DNA of 20,194 bases, taken from contig CALIDR010000305.1 in assembly GCA_938022295.1 (NCBI GenBank), forward strand, positions 1 through 20,194, in the 5' to 3' direction. Of the stretch, positions 7,167 through 18,625 are shown piece by piece. The DNA comes from an uncultured Burkholderiaceae bacterium. GTDB taxonomy: Bacteria; Pseudomonadota; Gammaproteobacteria; Burkholderiales; Burkholderiaceae_C. A model generated the notes under the pieces. That model made no database searches and was not told where the DNA came from. It saw only the letters and a program-made list of their open reading frames with translations. Position 1 is the stretch's first letter. Every line of letters starts with the position of its first letter. Position numbers and translations under genes: made by a program.

Positions 7167-8144
7167 ATGAAGCCCTTCCTCCGCACCCTGCGCCTAACCG
7201 CCGTCACCGCGTTCGTCGCCGCCGGCGTCCAGGTCGCCAGCGCCCAGGCGCTCAAGCTCGCGCACATCACGCCGCCGACGCACGTGTGGCACCAGGTCTC
7301 GGAAAAGATCGCCGCCGACCTCGACGCCGCGACCGGCGGCAAGATGAAGATCGCCGTGAGCCCGCTGCAGAAGCTCGGCAACGAGGCGCAGGTCGTCAAC
7401 CTGATGCAGGCCGGCGCGGTGCAGTTCTCCGTGTTCACCGCGGGCGGGCTGGCCAACCGCGAGGAATCGCTGCTCGGCTGGTCGCTGCCGTACGTGTTCA
7501 AGGACGTCGCGCACGCGGCGCGCGCCGCGCAGACGCCGGCCGCGCGCGAGATGCTCGAGCGCCTGCAGGCCAGCGGCCTGGTCGGCCTCGGCTACACGTT
7601 CGCCGGCATGCGCCACGTGCTGTCGCTGCAGCCGGTGGCGACGCCGAAGGACCTCGCCGGCAAGAAGATCCGCGCCTTCCAGAGCCCGGTCTACAACGAC
7701 TGGTGGCTCGCCAACGGCGCTGCGCCCACCGCGATGCCGCTGTCGGAGGTCGCGCCGTCGCTGACGACGAAGCTGCTCGACGCGGTGGACATCGACCTCG
7801 ACGCGCTGGTGGGCCTGAAGTTCTACCAGCAGGCGCCGCACCTGACGCTGACCAACCACATGGCGTTCCCGGGCGTGATCGCGGTGTCGAAGAAGTGGTG
7901 GGACGCGCGCACCGACGCCGAGCGCGCGACGATCCGCAAGGTCGTCGCCGACGCCGAGACCTGGGGCGTGAAGGTGGCGATCGACGCCGAGACGAGCAAC
8001 CTCGAGAAGGCCAAGGCCGACGGCGCCAAGGTCGTCGCCTTCGACGCCAAGGCGTTCCAGGCCGTGGCCGGCGGGGTGCGCGACAAGTACATCGGCCGCA
8101 ACCGGCTGATCGCCGACTTCCACAAGCAGGCCCAGGGCCTCTGA
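7167..8144 (+). CDS. dctP: TRAP transporter periplasmic solute-binding protein (DctP family)
   Basis: A 325-residue periplasmic binding protein of a tripartite ATP-independent (TRAP) transporter. The signal peptide has basic residues at 5-9, a hydrophobic core and an ASA cleavage site after residue 26. The mature part shows the DctP pattern: LKLAHITPPTHVWHQV at the N-terminus, an internal GKKIRAFQSPVYNDWW segment, and PLSEVAPSLTTKLLDAVD. Arg169 in that segment is at the position of the conserved arginine that holds the ligand carboxylate. The ATG at 7167 has CAGGAG 8-13 bases upstream. It lies 65 bases after the isomerase gene and is followed by the two membrane subunits. From context the ligand is probably 3-hydroxybenzoate or gentisate; the sequence alone shows only that an organic acid is likely. 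Confidence 0.93.
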   Translation: MKPFLRTLRLTAVTAFVAAGVQVASAQALKLAHITPPTHVWHQVSEKIAADLDAATGGKMKIAVSPLQKLGNEAQVVNLMQAGAVQFSVFTAGGLANREESLLGWSLPYVFKDVAHAARAAQTPAAREMLERLQASGLVGLGYTFAGMRHVLSLQPVATPKDLAGKKIRAFQSPVYNDWWLANGAAPTAMPLSEVAPSLTTKLLDAVDIDLDALVGLKFYQQAPHLTLTNHMAFPGVIAVSKKWWDARTDAERATIRKVVADAETWGVKVAIDAETSNLEKAKADGAKVVAFDAKAFQAVAGGVRDKYIGRNRLIADFHKQAQGL

Positions 8145-8189
8145 CCGGCCCGCCGCCACGCGAACGACCGCCACCGAGGAGACGAGGCG

Positions 8190-8702
8190 ATGTCCGCGAC
8201 GACGATCGTCGAACGCCTGGACGCCGCGCTGGCCGCGGTGGAGACCGGCGTGGTGGTGCTGCTGACCGCGGCCATCACCGCGATCATGATGACGCAGGTC
8301 GTGCTGCGCTACTTCTTCAGCGCCCCGCTGTTCTGGGCCGAGGAGATCTCGGTGCAGCTGCTCGTCTTCGCCAGCGTGTTGGGGCTGTCGCTGCTGACGC
8401 GCCGCGGCGACCTCGTCTACATCGACTTCCTGCCGCGCACGCTGCCCGGGCGGGCGCGCCACGCGCTGCTGGCCGTGCTCGGCCTGGTGATGCTGGCGAT
8501 CGTCGCCTTCGTCGCCGTGCTGGCCTGGGGCTGGATCTCGCGCCCCGAGGTGCGGCTGGAGCTGTCGGCCACTACGCAGCTGCCGCGCTGGTATAGCTAC
8601 GCCGTGCTGCCGATCGGCCTCGCGGGCATGGCGCTGCACCAGGCGGCGGCGGTCGTGCGCCACCTGCAGGGCCTGCTGGCGCCCGCCGGAGCGCGCCCGT
8701 GA
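8190..8702 (+). CDS. dctQ: TRAP transporter small membrane subunit (DctQ family)
   Basis: A 170-residue inner-membrane protein with four predicted helices at about residues 17-39, 48-68, 88-112 and 133-155, the standard DctQ layout. The RYFFSAPLFWAEEIS stretch between helices 1 and 2 is typical of the family. GAGGAGACGAGG precedes the ATG at 8190. Its stop codon overlaps the GTG start of dctM by four bases (8699-8702, GTGA), so the two membrane subunits are probably translationally coupled and made in equal amounts. Confidence 0.92.
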   Translation: MSATTIVERLDAALAAVETGVVVLLTAAITAIMMTQVVLRYFFSAPLFWAEEISVQLLVFASVLGLSLLTRRGDLVYIDFLPRTLPGRARHALLAVLGLVMLAIVAFVAVLAWGWISRPEVRLELSATTQLPRWYSYAVLPIGLAGMALHQAAAVVRHLQGLLAPAGARP

Positions 8703-9973
8703 TCACGCTGCTCGTCTTCTTCGGCCTGCTGTTCGCGGGCCTGCCGATCGTCGGCGTGATCCTCGCCGGGGCGATCGCGTTCCTGCTCACCAACGACCTG
8801 TCGGCGCTGTACGACTCGATCCCGATCCAGTTCTACGGCGCGCTCGAGATCAACAGCCTGCTCGCGATCCCGCTGTTCCTGCTCGTCGGCGAGGTGATGA
8901 ACAGGGCCGGGCTGACCCAGCGGCTGGTGGCCGTCGCCGAAGTGCTCGTCGGCGGGCTCAGGGGCGGGCTCGCGTACGCGAACCTGTTCGCCAACGCGAT
9001 GGCGGCGTCGATCCTCGGCTCGGCGGTGGCGCAGATCGGCGTCATGAGCAAGGTCATGATTCCCGAGATGGAGCGCAAGGGCTACGACCGCGCCTTCTCG
9101 GGCGCGGTCACGGTCTCGGCCGGGCTGCTCGGGCCGATCATCCCGCCGTCGATGCTGATGATCATCTACGGCGTCGTCGCGGTGCAGCCGATCGCGCCGC
9201 TGTTCGTCGCCGGCCTCGTGCCCGGGCTGCTGATCGTCGGCGCGCTCGCGCTGGTGATCTTCCTGTGGGGGGCGTTCGGCAAGGGCCTGCCCTCGGGCGT
9301 CGGCCACGAGGTCGGGCCCCGCGGCAAGGTGCTCGTCGAGGGCCTCGCGCCGGCGCTGATCCCGCTGGTCGTGATCGTCGGCATCATGGCCGGCGTGATG
9401 ACGCCCACCGAGTCGGGCGCCGTGGCGTCGATCATCGCGCTCGTGCTCGGCTTCCTCTACCGCGAGCTGAAGCTGCGCGACCTCGGCCCGATCTTCCTCG
9501 CGGTGGCGCTGAGCACGGCGACGATCACCGGCCTCATCGCCGCGGCGTCGGTGCTGAGCTGGGCGCTCGCGTTCCAGGGCGTGCCCGACCAGCTCGTCGA
9601 GTTCATGTCGGGCCTGACGACGTCGCCGACGGCGTTCCTGCGGCTCGTCGTCGTGATGCTGCTCGTGCTCGGCATGTTCCTCGAGAGCATCAGCGTGCTG
9701 ATCGTCGTCGTGCCGCTGCTGATGCCGGTGGTCGCCGGGCTCGGCATCGACCCGATCCACTTCGGCGTCGTGTGCACAGTGGCCACCGTCGTCGGCCTCG
9801 TGACGCCGCCGGTGGGCCCCGGGCTGTACATCGCGATGGTCGCCGCCGACATCCGCATGGCGGCGCTGTTCCGCGCCACCGTGCCGTTCCTGGCCGCGGT
9901 GCTCGCCTGCATCGTGCTGATCGCCGCGGTGCCGGCACTGTCGACCTGGCTGCCGAAGCTCACGCTGGGCTGA
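8699..9973 (+). CDS. dctM: TRAP transporter large membrane subunit (DctM family)
   Basis: A 424-residue polytopic protein that forms the Na+-coupled transport channel of the TRAP system. Hydrophobic helices run nearly the full length. Family motifs are present: LLGPIIPPSMLMIIYG near residue 143, MTPTESGAVASI near 234, and VTPPVGPGLYIA near 367. It starts with GTG at 8699, overlapping the dctQ stop in a GTGA arrangement. Length is normal (family about 425). It is intact and has its partners, so the transporter should be functional. The hemerythrin-like gene starts 19 bases after the stop. Confidence 0.94.
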   Translation: MITLLVFFGLLFAGLPIVGVILAGAIAFLLTNDLSALYDSIPIQFYGALEINSLLAIPLFLLVGEVMNRAGLTQRLVAVAEVLVGGLRGGLAYANLFANAMAASILGSAVAQIGVMSKVMIPEMERKGYDRAFSGAVTVSAGLLGPIIPPSMLMIIYGVVAVQPIAPLFVAGLVPGLLIVGALALVIFLWGAFGKGLPSGVGHEVGPRGKVLVEGLAPALIPLVVIVGIMAGVMTPTESGAVASIIALVLGFLYRELKLRDLGPIFLAVALSTATITGLIAAASVLSWALAFQGVPDQLVEFMSGLTTSPTAFLRLVVVMLLVLGMFLESISVLIVVVPLLMPVVAGLGIDPIHFGVVCTVATVVGLVTPPVGPGLYIAMVAADIRMAALFRATVPFLAAVLACIVLIAAVPALSTWLPKLTLG

Positions 9974-9992
9974 CCCGAAGAGGAGGACGCCG

Positions 9993-10547
9993 ATGAACGA
10001 GACGCTACCGCCGGCCGCGCCCGACCCGCTGCAGCGCTTCTCGCGCTGCCACGACGGCATCCTCGCGCACCTGCACGTGCTCGGCGAACTGCCCGCGCTC
10101 GCCGCCGCCGCGGCGCGGGCGCGCGAGACCGCCGGCACGACGCTCGCGTTCTTCCGCGACGTCATCGTCGAGCATCACGCGCAGGAGGAGAAGGAGCTGT
10201 TCCCCGCCGTGCTCGCGGCGGCCGCCGCCGGCGCCGAGCGCGACCGCGTGGCGGCGATCGTCGAGCGCCTGACGCGCGAGCACCGCGAGGTCGAATCGGC
10301 GTGGCGCCGCCTCGAGCCCGCGCTGGCCGACCTGGCCAAGGGCCGCGGCGCGGCGCTCGACGCGGCGGCCGTCGAGGCGCTGGTGCACCGCTACGAGGCC
10401 CACGCGGCGTACGAGGAAGCCGAGTTCCTGCCGCTGTCGGAGACGATCCTCGGCCGCGACGACCACCAGATGGCCGCCCTCGGCCTGGCACTGCACATGC
10501 GACACGCCCTGCCGCAGGCGCTGGCCCGCTTCCGCCGCCGGCTGTAG
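9993..10547 (+). CDS. Hemerythrin-like HHE-domain protein
   Basis: A 184-residue soluble helical protein of the hemerythrin HHE cation-binding family, which binds a di-iron centre that can carry or sense O2. Candidate ligands follow the family pattern: CHDGILAHLH (His20, His26, His28), HHAQEEKE (His61 or His62 with Glu66), EHREVE (His97) and HAAYEE (His137 with Glu141). AGAGGAGG lies a few bases upstream of the ATG at 9993, a strong ribosome binding site. It is the last gene of the gentisate operon. Two operon enzymes use O2 and the ring-opening enzyme needs Fe(II), so a role in O2 delivery, iron supply or protection from oxidative damage is plausible. None of this is shown by the sequence. 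Confidence 0.88.
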   Translation: MNETLPPAAPDPLQRFSRCHDGILAHLHVLGELPALAAAAARARETAGTTLAFFRDVIVEHHAQEEKELFPAVLAAAAAGAERDRVAAIVERLTREHREVESAWRRLEPALADLAKGRGAALDAAAVEALVHRYEAHAAYEEAEFLPLSETILGRDDHQMAALGLALHMRHALPQALARFRRRL

Positions 10548-10593
10548 GCGGCGCGCGGCGGCGTCGCGCCATCGACGCCTGCGCGCGGCGCCA

Positions 10594-10628
10594 TCGGCCG
10601 GTCGACGTTCGAAACGCTGGCCGGCCGA
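10594..10628 (+). repeat. Long-loop inverted repeat after the gentisate operon
   Basis: Perfect 8-bp arms TCGGCCGG (10594-10601) and CCGGCCGA (10621-10628) flank a 19-base loop, 47 bases after the hemerythrin stop. There is no T-run after it, so it is not a classic intrinsic terminator, though it could stabilise the 3' end of the operon mRNA. The rest of this 205-base gap holds only a weak TACAGT (10682-10687), a possible -10 for xthA without a -35. Confidence 0.3.
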
Positions 10629-10752
10629 CGGCCCCCGCCCCCGCGGCCGGGACCGGGCGGGCGCGGCGGCCGCATCGCCGGCTACAGTCGCAGCCTAGCA
10701 CGCACGACGCCGCCTGCCCGCGTCGATCTCACTCCTGCCACGGGCCACGGCC

Positions 10753-11520
10753 TTGAAGCTCGCCACCTGGAACGTCAACTCGCTCGCGGTGCGGCTGCCG
10801 CAGCTGCTCGCCTGGCTGCAGGCGAACCCGGTCGACGCGATCGCGCTGCAGGAAACCAAGCTCACCGACGACAAGTTCCCCGCCGCCGAGATCGAAGCCG
10901 CGGGCTACCGCGCGCAGTGGTTCGGCCAGCGCACGTACAACGGCGTCGCGCTGCTCAGCCGCGGCGACGTCGCCGACGTCGTGCGCAACATCCCCGGCCA
11001 CGATGACGAGCAGGCGCGCGTGATCGCCGGCACCCTCGGCGACCTGCGGCTGATCGGCGCCTACTTCCCCAACGGCCAGGCCCCGGGCAGCGACAAGTTC
11101 GCCTACAAGCTGCGCTGGATCGAGGCCCTGCGCGACTGGGTCAGGAGCGAACTGGCGGCGCACCCGCGGCTGGTGCTGATGGGCGACTTCAACATCGCGC
11201 CCGAGGACCGCGACGTCCACGACCCCGTCGCCTGGGCCGGCCAGATCCACTGCACCGACGAGGAGCGGGCGCACTTCCGCGACCTGCTCGCGGTCGGCCT
11301 CGTCGATGCGTTCCGCCTGTTCGACCAGCCGCCCAAGAGCTGGACCTGGTGGGACTACCGCAACCTCGCGTTCCGCAGGAACCAGGGCCTGCGCATCGAC
11401 CACGTCCTCGTCAGCGAGGCGTTGAAGCCGCAGGTGCTCGCCTGCACGATCGACAAGGCGCCGCGCAAGGCCGAACGGCCGAGCGACCACGCGCCGGTCG
11501 TCGTCGAGCTCGGCGACTGA
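10753..11520 (+). CDS. xthA: Exodeoxyribonuclease III (AP endonuclease)
   Basis: A 255-residue member of the exonuclease III/AP endonuclease family, which nicks DNA at abasic sites and removes nucleotides from 3' ends during base-excision repair. Visible motifs are TWNVNSL (5-11) with Asn7, LQETKL with metal-binding Glu34, MGDFNIAPEDRDVHDP containing the catalytic Asp/Asn pair, WWDYR, and IDHVL plus SDHAPV with Asp245 and His246. I chose the TTG start at 10753 because it yields MKLATWNVNSL, the family's usual N-terminus. No ATG or GTG is suitably placed and no strong ribosome binding site is seen, so expression may be low. It converges on the hybrid kinase gene with 18 bases between the stop codons and no visible terminator. 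Confidence 0.95.
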   Translation: MKLATWNVNSLAVRLPQLLAWLQANPVDAIALQETKLTDDKFPAAEIEAAGYRAQWFGQRTYNGVALLSRGDVADVVRNIPGHDDEQARVIAGTLGDLRLIGAYFPNGQAPGSDKFAYKLRWIEALRDWVRSELAAHPRLVLMGDFNIAPEDRDVHDPVAWAGQIHCTDEERAHFRDLLAVGLVDAFRLFDQPPKSWTWWDYRNLAFRRNQGLRIDHVLVSEALKPQVLACTIDKAPRKAERPSDHAPVVVELGD

Positions 11521-11538
11521 CCTCGGACACCGCGCCGC

Positions 11539-14033
<2,495 letters not shown>

Positions 14034-14037
<4 letters not shown>

Positions 14038-15167
14038 CGGTGCGATTCGGGAGCCTCGATGCCCGTCACCGGGGCGAGCGTCGCGTTCCACATCGTCGCG
14101 CAGGGCGCGCCGCAGCGCTGCACCCAGCGCGGCAGCACCGTCGTGACGACGATCTCACGCCAGCGGCGCGCGTCGGCGGGCGTCTCGGGCACCACCGTCA
14201 TGCGCCCGCGCCGCCCGTGGACGCACTCGGCCGCGCCGCGGTTGCAGGCCAGGCCCTCGGCGGTCTCGCGGTCGACGTCGGTCCACAAGGCCTGCTCGAA
14301 GCGGGCGAGCTCGCGCCGCAGCAGCGCGCGCGTGTCCTCCGGCAGCGCCTGCCACGCGGCGACGTTGGCCCCGAACACCGACAGGCCCCAGTTCGCCGCC
14401 ATCGTGTGCACGTGCGTCGTGACTTCGTGCAGGCCGATCAGGTTGCCCGACATCGTGCCGGTGATCGCGCACTCGATGTCGCCGCGCCGCAGCTTGGGCA
14501 CGATGTCGCCGAACGCGGTCTGCACCGGAATCGCGCCCAGCGCCTCGACGAGGTCCGACTGCGCGAGGTTCGAGGTGCGGATGCGCCGCCCGGCGAGGTC
14601 GGCGAGGCCGCGGAACGGCTTGTTGCAGAACGTCACCTGCGCGGGGTAGGTGTAGACGGCGAGCATCTCGATGCCCCAGCGCTCGCGCAGGCGCCGCTCG
14701 AGGTGCGGCCGGTACGCCTCGACGTGGCGGCGCAGCGTGGCCATGTCCGGGTTCAGCCCGGCGAGGTCCGGCGCCCCGAGCTCCGGGTCCTGCACGGCCA
14801 CCAGCGGCAGCAGCGCGGTGGCGAACGGCACCGCGCCGGTCTGGATCAGGCGCAGCATCTCCTGGCCGCTCAACCCCGCCTCGTCGAAGGCGACGATGTC
14901 GGCCGCCACGCGACCGCCGCTCAGGCGCGGCAGTTCCTGCGTCCAGAACGGGCGCTCGTGGCGGGCGTAGAGCGACGTCTGCGCGAGCCCGCCGACGACG
15001 CGCAGCCGCACCGTCGCCTCGGCGTGGACGCGCGACGGCCACAGCAGCGCCGGCAGCGCGAGCGCACCGAGCACGGCCAGGGCCGCGACGGCCCGCCGCC
15101 ACGCCGGCCGGCCGCGGCGGGGGCTGCCGTCGACTGCCGGGTGCGAGGCGGTGCGCATCGGCCGCAT
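14034..15167 (-). CDS. Orphan TRAP-type periplasmic binding protein paired with the hybrid kinase
   Basis: A 377-residue DctP-like periplasmic binding protein. A basic N-terminus is followed by a hydrophobic stretch (26-43) and a VHA cleavage site after residue 49. The core has the TRAP binding-protein layout: SGQEMLRLIQTGAVPFA (100-116), LAGRRIRTSN with ligand-type Arg197, and FGDIVPKLRRGDIECAITG (219-237). No DctQ or DctM gene lies next to it. Instead its stop overlaps the start of the hybrid kinase by four bases, so it probably acts as the ligand-sensing partner of that kinase. It has six cysteines in the mature part (181, 233, 308, 315, 352, 356), which could form disulfides in the periplasm. 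The start could be the ATG at 15167 or at 15158. It begins 55 bases after ntrC on the same strand, so read-through from ntrC is possible. Confidence 0.87.
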
Positions 15168-15222
15168 TGTGGCCGGCGCGGACCGCCGCGGCGCGACGGG
15201 ATGCGCCCGATGCGCGCCGCCG

Positions 15223-16782
<1,560 letters not shown>

Positions 16783-16810
16783 GCGCGGGGGCGGGCCGGT
16801 CGGGCGGGGG

Positions 16811-17914
16811 TCAGGGCAACGGAAGCGTGATCTTGAACACCGTGCGGCCGGGAGCGCTGTCGCAGTCGATCGTGCCCTCGTGCTGCTGCACGAACGTCAG
16901 CGCCAGCGGCAGGCCCAGCCCCGACCCGCCTTCGCGTCCCGACACCAGCGGGAAGAAGATGCGATCGCGGATCGACTCCGGCACCCCCGGACCGTTGTCC
17001 TCGACATGCAATTCCAGTGCCAGTCGCCAGCGCGTCTTGCCGATCGTGACCTGGCGTGCGATGCGCGTGCGCAGCCAGATGACGGCGTCGCCGGCGGCGC
17101 GCCGCTCGGCCAGCGCCTCGGCGGCGTTGCGCACGATGTTCAGCACGGCCTGGATCAGCTGCTCGCGGTCGCCGCGGAACTCGGGGATCGAGATGTCGTA
17201 GTCGCGTTCGACGGCCAGCCCGCGGGGGAACTCGGCCAGGATCAGCGCGCGCACGCGCTCGCAGACCTCGTGCACGTTGACGTCGCCGACGACGTGGGGG
17301 CGCCGGTGCGGGGCGAGCAGCCGGTCCACCAGTGCCTGCAGGCGGTCGGCCTCCTTCACGATGACCTGCGTGTACTCGCTCAGCTCCTTGCTGCCGAGCT
17401 CCATCTCCAGCAGCTGCGCCGAGCCGCGGATGCCGCCGAGCGGGTTCTTGATCTCGTGGGCGAGATTGCGGATCAGCTCCTTCGTCAGCTGCGCCTGGCC
17501 GAGCGCGCGCTCCTCGCGGTCCAGCCGCGTCTGCTGCTCGATCTCGATCATCTCGACGACCACGCGGTCGGGGCTGTCGGTCTGGTTCACGATCACGTGC
17601 ACCGGCACCTGCTCGGGGTGCGCGCCCGGCGGGCGCCGCAGCACGGCGTCGAAGCGGCCGGTGGCGTAGTCGTTGCGGGCCACCGCGGCGAGCGTGTCCA
17701 CGAGCGGCTGCTGGTCGACGACCCAGTCGAGCAGCGAGCCGCGCAGGATCGCGCGCCGCGACAGGCCGAGCAGGCTCTCGAACGCGGCGTTGGCGAACAG
17801 GCACTTGCCGTCGGGGCGGGTGACGGCCACCAGCGTGGCCAGCAGGTCGAACGCCTCGTAGGCGGTGCCGTCGCCGCCGCCGAGGCCGGGCAGGCGCACG
17901 AAGGGCAGCGGCAT
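16811..17914 (-). CDS. ntrB: Nitrogen regulation sensor histidine kinase NtrB
   Basis: A 367-residue cytoplasmic histidine kinase without membrane segments, as expected for NtrB, which phosphorylates or dephosphorylates NtrC depending on PII. A PAS domain covers about residues 17-125 (LLATLVAVTRPDGKCLFANAA region). The H-box is LIRNLAHEIKNPLGG with His153. The N-box is NIVRNAAEA (259-267), the G1 box is EDNGPGVP (305-312) and the G2 box is GREGGSGLGLPLA. Length is close to family relatives. It starts at the ATG at 17914, 10 bases after the DUF4124 gene stop, so the two are in one transcript. No strong ribosome binding site is visible. Confidence 0.95.
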   Translation of the reverse strand: MPLPFVRLPGLGGGDGTAYEAFDLLATLVAVTRPDGKCLFANAAFESLLGLSRRAILRGSLLDWVVDQQPLVDTLAAVARNDYATGRFDAVLRRPPGAHPEQVPVHVIVNQTDSPDRVVVEMIEIEQQTRLDREERALGQAQLTKELIRNLAHEIKNPLGGIRGSAQLLEMELGSKELSEYTQVIVKEADRLQALVDRLLAPHRRPHVVGDVNVHEVCERVRALILAEFPRGLAVERDYDISIPEFRGDREQLIQAVLNIVRNAAEALAERRAAGDAVIWLRTRIARQVTIGKTRWRLALELHVEDNGPGVPESIRDRIFFPLVSGREGGSGLGLPLALTFVQQHEGTIDCDSAPGRTVFKITLPLP

Positions 17915-17924
17915 CGGCGTCGGT

Positions 17925-18476
17925 TTAGTTGGGCAGCTTGGCCAGCTCGCGCTGGATGGCGGCGATGTCGGTTTCCTTGCGGTCGATGTCGGCCTTCATC
18001 TGCGCGACGCGCTCCTGGTAGCGCGCATAGTTGCGCTCGCTGCCCAGGCGCTCGGGCTGCCCGTCGTTGTACTCGCGCCGCAGCTCGGCGAGCTTCTGCT
18101 GCTCGCGGCGCAGTTCGGCCTCGAGGATCGCTCGGCGGTCGGCGTCGCGGCGGCGCTGCTCGTCGGGGTCGACGCGGGCGCCGCTCGGGCGCGGCGCGGC
18201 GGTGGGCGCGGTGGCGGAGGGTACCGCCGGGGCCGCCGGCTCGCTGGCCGCCGGTGCCGCGCGCGGGCGCGGCGCCTGCATCACCGTGATCGGTGCGCCC
18301 TCGATCGTGCGGCAGCCCTGCTGCTGGGCCTCGGCCGGCGTCAGCGCGTCGGTGTAAAGCACCGGCGGGCCCGGGCAGCGGTAGACGACGCCCTGCGCGC
18401 CGGCCGGCGGGCCGGCCACGAGGCCGACCCCCGTCGCCCACGCCAGCGCCATCGCGCGCCATCCCAACCGATCCAT
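17925..18476 (-). CDS. Secreted DUF4124 protein with C-terminal coiled coil
   Basis: A 183-residue protein with a signal peptide (hydrophobic 8-21, AGA cleavage site after residue 27), then a short DUF4124 domain (VVYRCPGPPVLYTDALTPAEAQ, about 30-66, with Cys34 and Cys55 likely forming a disulfide). An Ala/Pro linker (68-100) is followed by a highly charged helical region (104-180) that should form a coiled coil. It should be periplasmic. Its function is unknown. It sits between glnA and ntrB on the same strand, 10 bases before ntrB, an arrangement I recall from other Burkholderiales. A connection with nitrogen control is suggested only by position. ATG at 18476 is the chosen start, with CGGAG upstream; Met9 is an alternative. 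Confidence 0.9.
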   Translation of the reverse strand: MDRLGWRAMALAWATGVGLVAGPPAGAQGVVYRCPGPPVLYTDALTPAEAQQQGCRTIEGAPITVMQAPRPRAAPAASEPAAPAVPSATAPTAAPRPSGARVDPDEQRRRDADRRAILEAELRREQQKLAELRREYNDGQPERLGSERNYARYQERVAQMKADIDRKETDIAAIQRELAKLPN

Positions 18477-18526
18477 CGTCGCTGCTCCGTGCCGGGGTGC
18501 GTTGCCCCGCCGGGATTGTCGCCGAC

Positions 18527-18544
18527 CGCCGGCCACGGCCGGCG
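18527..18544 (-). repeat. Perfect palindromic hairpin upstream of the DUF4124 gene
   Basis: CGCCGGCC (18527-18534) and GGCCGGCG (18537-18544) pair around an AC centre. It lies just after the terminator-like hairpin in the direction of glnA transcription. It has no T-run and is most likely an mRNA structure or a chance GC palindrome. Confidence 0.35.
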
Positions 18545-18548
18545 AGCG

Positions 18549-18573
18549 AAAAGGGACGGCATCGCCGTCCCTT
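18549..18573 (-). terminator. Intrinsic terminator or attenuator after glnA
   Basis: Read on the minus strand, a perfect 10-bp stem (AAGGGACGGC paired with GCCGTCCCTT, 18551-18573, 3-base loop) is followed by TT, making a TTTT run that is half inside the stem. It lies 52 bases after the glnA stop and 73 bases before the DUF4124 start. Strong stem plus short T-run suggests partial termination, which would make glnA more abundant than ntrBC. Confidence 0.65.
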
Positions 18574-18582
18574 CCTCGTGCG

Positions 18583-18604
18583 CGGGACGGGCTTTGCCGT
18601 CCCG
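18583..18604 (-). repeat. Second hairpin after glnA sharing the same stem heptamer
   Basis: CGGGACGG (18583-18590) and CCGTCCCG (18597-18604) form an 8-bp stem with a 6-base loop, 21 bases after the glnA stop. Its stem core GGGACGG is the same as in the neighbouring terminator-like hairpin, so the two can also pair with each other. There is no T-run behind it. Confidence 0.5.
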
Positions 18605-18625
18605 TGGTTCCGTGGGCCCGCCGGG

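Noticed and set aside
8597..10165. Long open antisense frame opposite dctM (about 520 codons)
   Set aside because: The translation is a monotonous Arg/Asp/His/Glu-rich string with no domain. Such frames arise opposite GC-rich genes, and the sense strand encodes an intact DctM.
10566..10596. Nine-base direct repeat GCGCCATCG after the hemerythrin gene
   Set aside because: Two copies of a short GC-rich word in GC-rich DNA are expected by chance, with no further copies or mobile-element ends.
11521..11538. Terminator between the convergent xthA and hybrid kinase genes
   Set aside because: The 18-base gap holds no stem with a T-run in either direction.
14038..14091. N-terminal extension of the hybrid kinase to a start at 14091
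   Set aside because: It would lie inside the binding-protein gene. The ATG at 14037 gives the ATGA overlap and a short basic N-terminus directly before the first membrane helix.
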